From Massospora cicadina (lineage: Eukaryota; Entomophthoromycota; Entomophthoromycetes; Entomophthorales; Entomophthoraceae), in contig JAKSZP010012159.1 in assembly GCA_022478985.1 (NCBI GenBank), forward strand, positions 1 to 64,000: a stretch of DNA of 64,000 bases, written 5' to 3'. Each line of letters opens with the position of its first letter. Position 1 is the first letter of the stretch. Of this stretch, positions 22,026 through 33,800 are shown one piece after another. The notes beneath the pieces are model-generated. The model was not told the origin of the DNA, did not search any database, and saw only the letters and a program-made list of their open reading frames with translations. The position numbers were made by a program, and so were the translations under genes.

Positions 22026-23215
22026 CTAAATCATGGTCATCAAAAGCGAAAAATCCTTATATTTCTGAAATAAAGCTATTGCTTGGTCTTTTTGTTCATC
22101 CGTTAATCCCATTAAATTACTCCGCGGTACCACCATTAGTACATTGACCAATGTTTTGAGCAGTGAGTCCAAATTCATCCAATGATCTGAAATCATGAAC
22201 CTGACGGACCTCATCTATGGGAATCAGATGTAGATACGCTATAGTTTGGTGGCGGATTTTCATTGGTTCATTCTGCAGGTTTTCTAACAGAACCTTTATC
22301 TCCCCATGTCCTGGTAGTATGATGCTGGGAGCCATATGGGGCTCAAGCCGTGATTGATGATAAGGCCCAATGATCTCCCCATAGAGCCCCGCTGGCACTT
22401 CCACCTCTAACTCAGTGTTGATTATTACTTGATGTCCAGAGGGAATGGATATAGCTCCAGCTGTGCTAAGCGGTAACCCTTGGTATTTGTATATCTGATG
22501 AGGAAGGGCCCGCGTTTTCTTTTTTAATTGATGATAGCGCACTGGAATCACCCCATCGCTGTAGGCAAGGTTGATCTATCCCATATGCGCTGAACTCTTT
22601 GGCGCTCTACTAGAGGAGAAATATACAGGGATTTGCTGTCCCACAATGTCTAGGGTCTCTTCCATCATGTCAACTATAGCCCCATAATGTCACATAAATG
22701 CAGTTCGATCAATAAATCATAGTGGCTGTTTGGCAATACCACTGCTGGAGCCACCACAACAATAGAGCCTAACCGCAAGGAAAGAGCGCTATATGCTCCC
22801 TCAGAAGTGAAGGTTTCAGCTCCAGCGTCTCATACACCACTCGGTAGTCTATGTCAGGTTTTAAGGACAATTTTGCCACCAATTTATTGGAGACAATGTT
22901 AACAGGTGCGCCTGTATCAATGATAGCCCATACTTGAGTTTCAGCTACCACAATGTCACAGTAAGTGCATTCAGAGTAAGATGCATCCTGGTTATTCACC
23001 TTGTGTACAATTGAGGATTCAGGTTTTCCCAGGAAACTCATAATACCCGCACCAATTTTAGGGTATCTGTTTACAATAGTGTCCACTGGGAGGGCGACGT
23101 CTATCCCCCTTAATGACAGGGCATCTGTGACCGGTTCTAGCTGATCTAACAGATTTTGGTCAAACATTTGACAAGCATAAAGCTTTGGTTGATCCGGTGA
23201 GTTTTTGTCCACCAT
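22026..23215 (-). pseudogene. C aspartic protease and linker
   Basis: Minus frame 22769-23215 contains WAIIDTGAPVNIVSNKLVAK with the catalytic DTG kept, preceded by YSECTYCDIVVAETQ as in B. Stops break the second half of the domain (about 22560-22760). The linker 22117-22551 has LPSGHQ-like IPSGHQVIINTELEVEVPAG. Confidence 0.85.
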
Positions 23216-23434
23216 TTCTTCAACATGCGCTGGGGCATCACATTTACTTTCCCAACCAGCGGGTGGTAAAGGAATGTATCATCATACTGAGAAGCTTCGC
23301 TATATTTAACACAGTAGACTCAGGTGGGACATGTAAGTTCAAGGTAGCAGAAGTAGAGAGTCCCTTCTCTACTCCGCTCAGGCTTTTCCTTGATAGCCCT
23401 GCTCTCATTGCAAGGGAGGGATCTGTCGTTTGGG

Positions 23435-24400
23435 ACACCATCATCCCATATGTCCATTATGACCACAATTAAAACAACTAACTTCATAAGACCTATGGCC
23501 GTGTTAAGGATAAGTTGGTACAAATGGTCAATGATTTTGAAAAGTATTGTCATAACAAGACCCCCAACAGTATAATGACCACCCCCTGTCAGCATAGTTA
23601 GGCCCAGATTGGTAACTGGGTTGATGTTGATCAGCAAACAATGAACGCCCATTGAACGGAGAAGAGTATCCTGATGGGATTCTTTTTGCCCAGTTATCTC
23701 TTCTCACATGGTTATGGTGAACAATTGCGACAGCACAGATCTTCTTGGTATTGGGTGGAGTAAAATTTTCAGATAATCAACGTACAAACTGAACAAGTTT
23801 AAGGAGAGGTACATCCGTCTCTAACAGTGGAGCTATAACATTGTAAAGCTCAGGGTATGGCTTCACCGCTGAGGCCATAGCTATACACACATCAACTTCT
23901 GATAGAATGCCTACTATGATCAGCACATGCGCTTCCATATTAAATCAGTCAGCAAATGCGGTGAGGGTCTCATTTCGCTGAAACCCAATGGTCAAGAATT
24001 CAGCTTTCCGCTGTGACATTTTTGCAGTTCCGCTGAACAATTGCAGCACCATCTCCTTAACTTAATGGTATGAAATGGAACTAGCTGAGAGGTAACAAAT
24101 GACTTGGTCAGCACTTTCAACATCCAAAGAGGAGAGTAACAGCTTTGCCTTTTGTCAATCCAAAATTCCTCAGTCACAAACTTAAATTGGCGAAAGAACC
24201 CATAAATATTTCCTTCATGATCGAATGGTGGCAACTTGTCACTGATAATCTTCTAAAGCAACTCATCCTGTCTTTCAAGCACAGTATCTAACACAAGTCT
24301 CAACTTTTTGTAGGGCCCAGGGCCATTATTTAGTGCAGATTTCATTTTGAAACAACTGGGATGTGACATAGCTGATGGTTGAATTTTTGTAATTTTGTTA
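23435..24400 (-). pseudogene. C gag with zinc knuckle
   Basis: A CCHC knuckle CFNCGHNGHMG-stop-WC spans 23435-23476. Capsid-like motifs PPFDHEGNIYGFFRQFKFV lie in frame 23992-24234. Stops occur throughout. The knuckle would bind element RNA. Confidence 0.72.
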
Positions 24401-24413
24401 TTGGTCAATGGGC

Positions 24414-24431
24414 CCCCTGTAGTGAGCACCA
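24414..24431 (-). other. Primer-binding site of C
   Basis: On the minus strand TGGTGCTCACTACAGGGG lies one base inside the LTR end. This is the unmutated form of the site found in several families here. Confidence 0.78.
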
Positions 24432-24432
24432 C

Positions 24433-25003
24433 TGTTGAATCTCAGCAATTCATTATGTACCCACTAAAGGGTTTTTTACACAGGGTTTCCCCCATTGAAC
24501 AATTAGAATGTTCAATATGATGATTGCCAGTTCCTTGATACTCTTGTAACCACTTAATTTTATAATAAACACAGGAGCAACTCCCAATCACTTCTTTATT
24601 AAAATATATTTTTTAGCAGATCCTTCCCTAGTCTGTTCTCTTCCTTTTTCTTCTTTCTTCACTTTTTCCAAGACTACTTCTCCAGTCCCCTCATTTCACT
24701 GATATCCCAGTGGCCTCTGTTGGTACCAACTCTTCCGCTTAGTTTATTCATGTCACCCTCTTTTCATTGGTTTTGGCTTATTATTCTTTAATTATTTATT
24801 GCCTTGATTCAAGGCGATCCAAAACTCTTTTGTTAAATGTTGACATCGCCTTATTGCCCTATTTGACCAATTTTCCAACGATCTCAATATCGCCTTATTT
24901 CAAAGCGCATACATTACCATTACAAGTTCGATTCCAACAGATTCCATTCATTTCGCCATATCAACTTATGGCTTATTGTCCAGTCATATTTGGAATTGCG
25001 ACA
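24433..25003 (-). repeat. C 5' LTR (571 bp)
   Basis: Pairs with 18898-19469. Ends are TGTTGAATCTCAGC and AATTGCGACA on the plus strand. Confidence 0.92.
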
Positions 25004-25008
25004 AGGAC

Positions 25009-25700
25009 AAAACAACTGCTGCTTTCACTGAGAAATTTTACCTCGCTGCTCAAAGGCTGTCAATATCTAACATGTTAACCCTGGATGATGCTATTGCTGC
25101 CATGTTAATTGGGTTAGCTTCTAAACCCTCTCTAGCCAGGCATATCATTTCAGTAAAATTTTACATCAAAAACATTTGCGACATAAAGGAGGTTCTGTTA
25201 GACGTTGCTGATTTTCATTGCTGTGCAAAAATAAATGATGTTGAGGTAGAACCTTCCATTCTAACAATTTAGGAGTTTTTGCCTGTAGAACAGTTAGGGG
25301 TGAGCACACCTGTACCTATCCCATCAGCAAAACCTGCTTCCACAGTGCGACTAAAAAAAGAAATCACTTCCTCCTATAAATCTGAGACCTGTAAGGTAGT
25401 TAAGACCATACTCCCACACAAGCTCACTAAAGCCAATGTGCCTTCCCCTCCAGCTAAGCTAGTAAATGCGCGCCCTAAGGATATCCAAACTCCTGTGGCC
25501 ATCTCCCCTACCTCCATTGTGGCCTTGCCAGTCGTTGAGAATACCCTTGGGGGACGAATCTGAGGGGGATGATTATGATGCGTACTACTAATTATTGGGA
25601 GCTCCTGCAGAAGTAAAGGTCCCTGATTGATTGAACGCTGAAAAAGTAGACAAAACTACCATACCTGAGGAAATTTACCTCAGCCAAATACTAGGGTTCC
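25009..25700 (+). pseudogene. D gag, 3' part
   Basis: Continues D after element C. Frame 24976-25272 contains TEKFYLAAQRLSISNMLTLD and DIKEVLLDVADFHCC, matching F gag (FYIKAQPLLLAKLLPLD, DIKEGLLAVADFHE). A P/S/T-rich frame follows (25279-25563). No CCHC knuckle was seen. Confidence 0.75.
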
Positions 25701-25777
25701 CAATAGTCTTTAAAACTTCCAGTGATGGTGATGAGTTCTTAGTTGGTTTAATTTGAACTCTTCAGCAGGTCCATACC

Positions 25778-26295
25778 ATGAAATCCATCCTGGATAAATT
25801 CCCTGATACTGCTCATAAATTAACCTCAAGTTTTCTGCTCAAGGAGGTCTTGGCCTTGTCTCCTATCTTTGGAGGACCACTCACCAAGGTTGAAGTGGTT
25901 GTTCACAAGGTCCAAGCAATGGCCATCCTGGATACTGGCTCCCCAGTTAATGTGAGCTCTACTAAGCTCATAAAAAAGGTAAAGCTGGCGCCTGACTTGG
26001 AGTATAATCAAGGGTTTGGAACTGCAGGCCCTAATAATAATCGTGCCATTGGGGCATATTTTCTCTTCCCATTCTAATTGAGAAAGTTATCTTATCAGCC
26101 CCTGCAGTGGCTTTGGATAACAAAGCCTATGATTTGCTCATAGGTACCCAATTTATGCTCAAGTATGAGGTAATTATCAACATGAAGCAAGGTTTCCTTT
26201 CATTACTCAACTACAAAGTCCCTTTAGCCTTATCCAATAAAGAGCCCGGCAAGAACAAATACTTTTCCTGGTTGAATATCCATTATCAGCTATGA
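25778..26295 (+). pseudogene. D aspartic protease
   Basis: AMAILDTGSPVNVSSTKLIK carries the catalytic DTG at about 25920-25980. After a frame break, ALDNKAYDLLIGTQFMLKYE is the second conserved segment. The next frame, 26552-26818, is the linker to RT. Confidence 0.85.
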
Positions 26296-26814
26296 ATTTA
26301 CATTATACCACCTCTGGGCGCAACACAAAGAAATTGCCTGATTCAGTGGATGCTAGGGAAGGAATATCTTCTATGCGGCAGATAATGTCTTGATTAAGCC
26401 TGGTGAACAATGAGTAATTGAAACAATAATAACGCTTCAAATCACACAACTGTTTGTTGCACCTCGTAATTATTGAGGGTGTTAGCCCCTTGGTGATTAG
26501 GTATTGCTTGGCGTTCTCAACCCAGCTTACTAGAGGCCTATTAAACTGCTGTTGGGTAACCTCACCGCTAAGGACATAGTTGTAAGAAAACACCAGGAGA
26601 TTGGCAGAGGCTTGTTAGTCCCTGTTGAGGACATTATGCAAATTCACTCCATTGGCTCTATGTTGGATATGGGCCTGCCAATGGATAACCTGGTATGTAC
26701 ATTACCCAATGTCCATATCTCAGATGAGCTAACCCCAGAAGAACTTGACAAAGTTCACACTCTATTGGAAGAATTTAAGAAATATTTTCCAAATCAGATA
26801 ATGACTATGGCCAC

Positions 26815-27640
26815 ATGAAGGGCTGGTGCCACTCCATTGATGTGGGTGATGCCCATCCCATTTGGTCAGAACCTTATTGCAAGTCAAAGGTGGAGGAACA
26901 GAAAATGAGGACAGAACTCCAGCAATTACTAGACGCCGGGTTAGTAGTTCCCTCACAAAGCCCTTTGTCCTCTCCCCTTTTGTTAATTAAAAAGAAAAAA
27001 GGAGGTCATTGGATAGGCATGGACTACTGCAAGTTAAATAACCTCACAAAGAAGAATAGTAAACAAATCCCCCACATTGATGACGCTCTGGCCCAACTCT
27101 CTGGCTTTAACTTCTTCTCCGCCATGGACTTGGCTAGTGGCTATTAACAAATGGATCTTTCTCCTGAAGACCAGAAGAAATGTGCCCTCATCTGCAGTGA
27201 AGGTCTCTTCCCACCCAATCAATTACCTTAAGGGTTATGCAACGCACCTGCAACTTTCCAGCGTGCTATAGACCATATTATGAAGGACTTGAAGTTAAGT
27301 TGCGTCATTGTCTACCTCAATGACATCGTGGTATTTTTAAAAACTTTTAACGAACATCTTGATCACCTGAAGGAGGTGTTTTAATGGCTACGTGAGTTAA
27401 ATATTAAGTTAAAACCCTAGAAGTGTACCTTTTTTCAAAGAAAAATGGATTTCCTTGGCCATTCCAGCTCTCAAAAGGGAGTTGAACCCATCAAAGATAA
27501 GGTCTAATAGATCTCAAAAATGCCTCCTCTTATAAATTTAAGGGACATTTAGGTATTTCTAGGGATAACGGGTTATTACCATTAGTTCATCCCTAAGTTT
27601 GCCCAGCTCAGCGAGACTCCTAACCACTTATTGACAAAGA
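26815..27640 (+). pseudogene. D reverse transcriptase
   Basis: SPLSSPLLLIKKKKGGHWIG, KKNSKQIPHIDDALAQLSGF and FFSAMDLASGY lie at 26815-27147. The palm motif follows near 27300 as VYLNDIVVF, so the first catalytic aspartate is asparagine. Later motifs include KCTFFQRKMDFLGH and VFLGITGYYH. Many TAG/TAA/TGA stops, often where tryptophan or glutamine is expected. Confidence 0.87.
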
Positions 27641-28110
27641 ACACTCCTTTTCAGTGGGGTGCAAAACAGAAGGTCGCTTTTGAGACGCTGAAGCAACTGC
27701 TGCAACAACGCACTATCCTATGGCACCCAGATTATAATAAACCCTTTATCTTGTTTACTGACACCTCAGAGTATGCCGTTAGGGCCATCTTAGACCAAAT
27801 GATGAAACTGGTGTAGATCATCCTGTATCTTGTTCTACTAAGATGCTGTCAAAGGCGGAACACAACTACAGTGTGATGGAGATGGAGTGCCTTGCTGTTC
27901 TGTTAGCTGTAAAGCACTACCGCCCTTTTCTATATGGAACCACCTTCACTGTGGTTACTGACCACGCTTCTTTATAATGGCTACATAACATAAATAGATC
28001 CTACTGGCTGGTTATCTCGCTGGGCTCTAAAGCTCCGGCCTTATGACATGAAGATTAAATACTATGCTGGTACCTGTCACATGAATGTTGATGGGTTGAC
28101 TTGGCTACCA
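27641..28110 (+). pseudogene. D RNase H
   Basis: The segment PFQWGAKQKVAFETLKQLL is followed by FILFTDTSEYAVRAIL. Frame-shifted motifs EMECLAVLLAVKHYRPFLYG and VVTDHASL and the end NVDGLTWLP (where DALSRLP-type sequence is usual) follow. Frame breaks near 27810 and 27980. Confidence 0.82.
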
Positions 28111-28299
28111 GTCCTTCACTTGGATAATTGTGAGGCGAAGAGGTTATATAACCTCTTAATGTCCCCCAAGAACTGGGAGAATGAGGATAAGCCTGTACAG
28201 AAAATGTTAGCCCGGCACTCCAGTAACATCAAAGTAGAGAATGGAAAGTTGTATAAGCAGGTAGGGGCAAAATAGCTGTCTTACCTTCGGCCCTTGGAA

Positions 28300-29200
28300 C
28301 GCGCATCTGCTATCCTAGAAGCTCACTCCACTCTAGGTCATGTAGGGGCAAAGAAAACTTATGAGTGGATCAAGGATCGGTTTTATTGGGATGGAATTAT
28401 GGAATCCATTGTTGATGTCTTGGAAGCCTGACTTACGTTTAAGAAGCAATTAGGTTTCAATACTAGATATCAGTATCAAACAACTACCCCTCAAAACCGT
28501 TCCACTAATCAGTTTGGATGTAGTAGGTCCCCTTCCTCAGACTACTAGTGGAAACAGATTTATCCTAGTAGCCATTGACCACTTCACTAAGCGGGTGGAA
28601 GGCATGGCTCTTCCTGCCTAAACGGCCAAGGCCACCGCCACCTTTTTACAGCAAAACATCTTCACTCATTACGGCTGTCCCCAAGTACTACTCTGTGACA
28701 ATGGTAAAAACTTCACCTCCAGAGTAGTCAAAATTCTGGCCACATCCATGGGAGCCCAACAACTTTTCTAAGCTCCATATAATTACTCTACCAATGGGAC
28801 CATGGAAAGAGCAAATGGAACCTTGGTTTCTATTCTAAGAATAAATGGCCTCTTCTGATCCTCTTCACCGGGATCAATACCTACCCAGTGCTCTTATAGC
28901 ATACCAGATTAGCTATCACCGGATATAAAAAATGTCTCCATTCCATGTCTTGTATAGGCAGGAACCAGTAATACCTGCCCTCTTAGCTGAAGATGTTTTC
29001 TCCTCTAGAGTTGAGGAACCTGAGAAAGTCATGATAAGATTGGCTCAGCGCATCATCCAGCTCCAATTTGAAGCTATAACCAATTTAGCAAAGACAGTGA
29101 CAAAAGAAGGGCAGGCTTCTAGTGAACTCCAAACCCTACTTACATCTCAAGTGTCTGACATGGTATTATATTACCATAATTACATCACTCCATGAAGCGG
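28300..29200 (+). pseudogene. D integrase
   Basis: The HHCC remnant HSTLGHVGAKKTYEWIKDRF has a stop after LEA in the place of a cysteine region. Core motifs are LDVVGPLPQTT (D), LLCDNGKNF (D) and NGTMERANG (E), in shifted frames. The C-terminal part SPFHVLYRQEPVIPALLAED is followed by VEEPEKVMIRLAQR. There is no chromodomain before the polypurine tract GAAGGGGGTGA at 29346-29356. Confidence 0.83.
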
Positions 29201-29356
29201 TAAGCTTGGATAAATTTGGGAGGATCCTTTCACCATCACCTAAAAAAGAGGCAATGAATATTCCATAAAATCCTTGACTACCAGGATTATTATCAACTGG
29301 GTACATAGCCAATTCCTATGGCCCTATTCTCCCCCCAACATTCTTGAAGGGGGTGA

Positions 29357-30094
29357 TGTTGGACATTTGCCCTCCCAGATGCAAAATAAGAATGTGTTGG
29401 GTTAAAATCAGCTGAAGAGGGGAAATGTTAGCCATTTGCAAGTTATCAATACTAATATAAACAATTTAAGTGATACTAATGATGATATTAGCCAAGAGAC
29501 CCTGGCCAATTCTCAGTGGAACCCCACAAATTGTAACACAATTTTGAATGCATATGGGCAATAAACCCAAAATCAAGCAGTCAGATTACTCTGATCATGC
29601 GGTGGAATCTGGGGCATCCATTGTATGGTACTCCCCCAGTTACAGCCAGATCCCTTCAAGAACCTATGTGGGGACCCCCTTTTATAGGCGTGGCAGGGTC
29701 CACCAAGGTAGAATATTTCCTATGATGGGGATTGGCTGAAGTTTATTTAATTGTTACCTCACAGGTACATAATGCCAACTGTTAGTTCCCCATCCATCAT
29801 TCAGCCAATATGAAGCAAGTATTCCAAGCTTTTATAGACTGCTTTCCCATATTTTCTAATTCAGTTTAGGCTAAGCTAACTGAACCTATTATTGGGTTCC
29901 CCTCGACCTTCAATACATTTTAAATAATGATCAGTCAGGTATCAAGTGAAAGGTTTTTCTTTCTTTCCCCGCGCTTCCAATAAAAAATCATAAACCCCAA
30001 GTTTTTTAGTAGTGCTTGTTTTCTAATTTATTAAAACCTTTGTGGGATCCAGCGGTGTAACCACCAGCAATCATAAATAAGCTGGATTCCTAAA
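29357..30094 (+). repeat. D 3' LTR (738 bp)
   Basis: TGTTGGACATTTGCCCTCCC to GGATTCCTAAA, pairing with 17773-18517 and followed by the TSD ACCAT. It contains the TATA region CCCCCTTTTATAGGCG near 29675. Confidence 0.9.
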
Positions 30095-30099
30095 ACCAT

Positions 30100-30645
30100 C
30101 AAAAAAACGCAAAAGTCAAAATTTGAGACTCTGATGCTGAATTGGCAGTGACTTGGCCCCCCGCCAACTCTTTTGAAGTTAATTCCCATTATGTTTGATC
30201 TTTTTACCCCTTTAGACTTCACCAGGTTAGGTCAAAATTTGAGGGTCTTGAAGTCATACTTTGATAAATTTCCCTAAATTGACTACTATATATAATTGTT
30301 GTATTGCACTGAGGAAATTTTCAGTTGATTTTCTCACTTTTACTTTTCCAAAAAAAAATCTTAATTTTTTAAACCAGCCTTATTATTAGATTAAAACCAC
30401 CCATTCCAACCCACCTACTTCAACAACCCATGGGCCCCAAGGCCATGTTTTCCTGGTCTGTCAATAAGTTCCTTTACACATCTATGGCCTTTGGGCACCC
30501 GTTGGCGAACTTTGTTCCTGTTATCATAATAGTCGCTCAAGTAGCAGTGCCTCTGGCATTTGGACTTGTCATTTGGGTGCTTCAACACGCAAACTGGCAG
30601 GCCAGACTAAAATCAACTTGCTGTCTTTATGACAAGGCACCCCAG
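30100..30645 (-). mobile_element. Unit E, right segment
   Basis: Aligns with C1 internal 4745-5190 (AGTTAGGTCAAAATT, GTTGTATTGCACTGAGGAAA against AGTTGCATAGCACTGAGAAA, GCAGTGCCTCTGGCATT). It ends abruptly where element F integrase sequence begins, so its right LTR is lost. Confidence 0.75.
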
Positions 30646-31293
30646 ATTCTTGACCATACAACACATGGAATGGAGACATCTTAATGATCTGATGGTAACT
30701 GATCTGGTAGGCCATGAGGACACTTGGTAAGTATAGATCCCAGTGAAAGGTGTCTGAAGTGGCCATTTTTCATAGTATAGAGACCAGGGTCCCATTATCT
30801 CTTTCCATGGTACCATTAGTCAAGGGGTTATAGGGGGCAGAAAAGAGCAGTTGAGTGCCCATGGAGGTAGCGAGGATCTTATTACTCAGGAGCTGACGTT
30901 TTTACCATTATCACAGAGAAAGACTTGGAGCAACCATGTTGAGAGAAGATATACTGATGGAGGAAAGTGGCAGTGGCTTTGCCCATCTAAGCTGGAAGAG
31001 CCACAGCATTGACCCATTTTGTAAAGTGATCAATCCCTACCAAGTCATATTGCTCTCCACCCGTAGTTTGGGGTAGAGGGCCAACCACATTAAGACTTTT
31101 GTGTAGAAAGGCTGTTGAGGAGTGGTGGTCGATATTGATAGCTGGTTTTGAAGCTGGATTGCTTTTTGCATGTCAGACAGGCATCCAAAACTTTGATTAT
31201 AATCTCCATAATTTCTTCCCAGTAGTAGCGTTCTTTTACCCACTCATAGGTTTTCCGCACTCCACTATGACCTAGGATGGCATGAGACTCCAT
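30646..31293 (-). pseudogene. F integrase, truncated
   Basis: The zinc-binding part ESHAILGHSGVRKTYEWVKE has YWEEIMEIIIKVLDACLTCKK following (31037-31293; split for length). The C-terminal part SYHQIIKMSPFHVLYGQE lies at 30640-30766. The core between them is frame-broken, with a GNTN-type region and NGTMERDNG-like reading. The domain ends at the junction with unit E. Confidence 0.8.
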
Positions 31294-31628
31294 AATTACA
31301 GGTAATCGCTCAGATGGTCTGAGGTAGGGTAACCAGTTTACCCCTACTTTCTTGTATAGCTTCCCATAATCACCTTAGTGTTACAGGAATGTCAAGCAAG
31401 CATCTTCTGGACAGGTTCATCCTCATCTTCCCAAGCGTCAGGGGTCCTTAGGAGTCATGTAGCCGCTCTGCTTCACTATTATCTAAATGAAGGATGGGCA
31501 GCCGAGTCAACCCATATACATTCATGTGGCTCTTCCCAGATCAGTGCTCAATGATCATATCATAGTGCTGGACTTCAAAGCTCTGAGTTCCAAACGTCCA
31601 GTAGGATCTTTCATATTCTGTAGCCACT

Positions 31629-32000
31629 TTAGAGAGTCAGGGTCAGTGATAACTTTAAATGAGCTCCCATATAAGAAAGGGAGGTAATACTTAACAGTGA
31701 GCAAGATGGCAGGGCACTCCTTCTCTGTGACGCTATAATTGCATTCTGCCTTAGAAAGCGTCTTACTGAAGTAGATACGGGATAATCTACCCTATGCTCA
31801 TCCAATTGAGCCAAGGTAGCTCCAACAGCGTAGTCAGAGGCATCCGTAAACAGCATGAATGGTTTACTATAGTCAGGATGCATAAGTTTGGCCGTCGCTG
31901 CAGCAGTTTTTAGCATTTCAAAACTAGCCTGTTGTTCCACTCCTCACTGGAAAGGGGTTTTCTTAGCTAAAAGGCGTTTGAGGGGCTCACTGAGCTGAGA
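31629..32000 (-). pseudogene. F RNase H
   Basis: FEMLKTAAATAKLMHPDYSK is followed by PFMLFTDASDYAVGATLAQL, the first RNase H motif with its aspartate. The rest of the frame (31629-31790) runs out of register with the D homologue, so a frame break is likely near 31790. Confidence 0.82.
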
Positions 32001-32079
32001 AAACTTGGTGATGAAATGATTGTAGTACCCCATCATGCCAAGAAAACCTGAATATCACGGAGGGTTTTGGGTGCCAGCA

Positions 32080-33107
32080 TTTTGGATATCACATCAACCG
32101 TATCATGGAGAGGCTGGATCCCATATGAGGAGATTGAGTGGCCCAGGAATCCAAAATTTTTATGGAAAATTGTACATCTGGAGGGTTTCAGCTTAATGTG
32201 AGAGGCCCGCAGGCGTTGAAAAACTTCCTTTAAGTGTGAAAAGTGCTCATTGAATGTTTGGAAGAAGATAGTAATATTGTTAAGATATAATTATGCAATT
32301 AAGCTTCAGATCTTACAAAATGTGGTCCATAGATCGTTGGAAAGTTGTGGGCGCATTGCGCAACCCTTGTGGTAGCCAGGTAGGTTGGAAAGACCATCAC
32401 TGCAGAAAAGCGCACACTTTTACTGCTCTTTTGGAGAGAGTTACATCTGCTAGTATCCGCTAGACGAGTACATGGCGAAAAAGAATTTTAACCCAGAGAG
32501 TTGGGCCAGAGCGTCATCGATTTGTGGGATGGGGTAGCTGTCCTTCTTGGTGAAGTTAGGAGTTTGCAGTAGTCCATAACTACTCAATGCCCACAATTCT
32601 TCTTTTTTATGAGCAAAAGCGGAGATGACCAAATGCTTTGAGAAGGCACCAGTAGCCCCGCATCCAGTAACTGTTTAAGCTCAGTTTTCATCTAAAGCTC
32701 CTCAACTATTGATTTCCAATAAGGCTTGAATTGAATAGGCTTGCATCACCAACATTAATGATGCTGCTCCAGCCCATCATATGCCCATAGTAAGTATTGG
32801 ATTTGGATAACGTGTCACTATAAGTCTCCAGTAAAGAATTAACTTTATTAAGCTCAGTGGGACTTAAATCATCAGAAATTTGAACATTGGGAAAAGCGCA
32901 TATCATTTGGTTAGTAGGTAGTACCATATGTTGCATAGACTCAATATAGTGGACTTTTTGGATGTCCTCAATTGGAATCAGCAGGGCTTTTACAATCTTC
33001 TGATGCTTCAATACAACCATGTCCTTATTAATGAGATTAACTAGTAGAAGGTTAATGGGTCGCTGGTAGACAGGGTCTATGATACCTGGCAACACCCAAG
33101 GTTCCAA
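32080..33107 (-). pseudogene. F reverse transcriptase and linker
   Basis: KKDSYPIPQIDDALAQLSGL and KFFFAMYSSSGY lie at 32450-32632. The linker (32706-33107) has MVVLKHQKIVKALLIPIEDI and FPNVQISDDLSPTELNKV, as in D. The palm is degenerate: the plus strand around 32270-32290 encodes a stop-broken VYLDDI-type segment. Confidence 0.78.
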
Positions 33108-33483
33108 AGGCTTATTCCATCAACGTTTGTTAAGTGCAGAAGGCAGTTGTGGGTAATTTTCATAGTAACTTTTGTGTCTTTTACCTTTTGTTCACCTGCT
33201 TTGACTTCTAACTCCTCTGATGTATACAATGGAATGCTCTCTGAAGCATCCAAGGAGTTAGGCAGCTATTTTGTGTTTCTTCCCGACGTGGTATAAGTAA
33301 CGTTGAGGGCAGATAAAGGGTACTCGAATATGCAGGTTTAATCTTTCTTCTTAGGCTCATCATCTATAAAGACTAGGGAACTTTGTAAGTTAAAAAGGAG
33401 AGAAATCCCTGTTTTATATTGATAGTTCTGTCATACTCAATTATGAATTGAGTGCCAATGAGTATGTCATATGTGTTTATTGT

Positions 33484-33800
33484 TCAATGCCACAGCGGGG
33501 GCAGACAGTGGGAGTTTCTCAATTCGTATGGGTAGAGAAGAGTTGGTTCCAATAGCTTGCAGGTTGCTGGGCCCCGCAGTTCTGAACTTTTGCAAATAGT
33601 CCAGGTTAGGCGCCAACTTATTTTGTTGATGAACTTTGAAGAGACCATGTTCACTGGAGAACCCATATCTTTTTTTTTAGTACTAGATGGTCCACTGGAG
33701 AACCCATATCAAGGATGGCTAGAACTCACACCTTATTAATGACAGCCTCCAACTTAGTTATTGTGCTACCAAAAGTAGGGGGAGGGCGAGAGCCTTTTTC
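33484..33800 (-). pseudogene. F aspartic protease
   Basis: The active-site region reads DMGSPVNMVSSKFINK (D ... GSPVN), with M in place of T in DTG. A micro-insertion with an 18-bp duplication is inserted exactly here (33652-33710), so the catalytic segment is duplicated and broken. Confidence 0.78.
33670..33692 (-). mobile_element. Micro-insertion 1 (23 bp, A-tailed, 18-bp TSD)
   Basis: The minus strand reads GACCATCTAGTACT followed by nine A. It is flanked by exact copies of CACTGGAGAACCCATATC (33652-33669, 33693-33710) in the F protease. The same CCATCTAGTACTA end occurs at 35079, 36245 and 50788. Interpreted as a retroposed copy truncated to its last 14 bases plus tail. Confidence 0.8.

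Larger units (their letters stand above)
18898..25003 (-). mobile_element. Ty3/gypsy LTR retrotransposon C, nested in D
   Basis: About 6.1 kb, LTRs at 18898-19469 and 24433-25003, flanked by AGGTC (18893-18897) and AGGAC (25004-25008), a 5-bp duplication with one change. All pol domains are recognisable and catalytic residues of protease, RT and integrase are visible. Of the gypsy copies in the window it keeps the most active-site residues, although stops break the polyprotein. It is related to A1 and B. It split D, so it is younger than D. Confidence 0.92.
17773..30094 (+). mobile_element. Ty3/gypsy LTR retrotransposon D, interrupted by element C
   Basis: LTRs at 17773-18517 and 29357-30094, flanked by the exact duplication ACCAT (17768-17772, 30095-30099). 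Without the 6.1-kb element C nested in its gag, D is about 6.2 kb. Domain order is gag, protease, RT, RNase H, integrase. Coding is heavily decayed. D and F form a lineage distinct from A1/B/C, sharing gag motifs such as DDAIAAMLIGLAS and the linker FPNVHISDELTPEEL. Confidence 0.92.
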
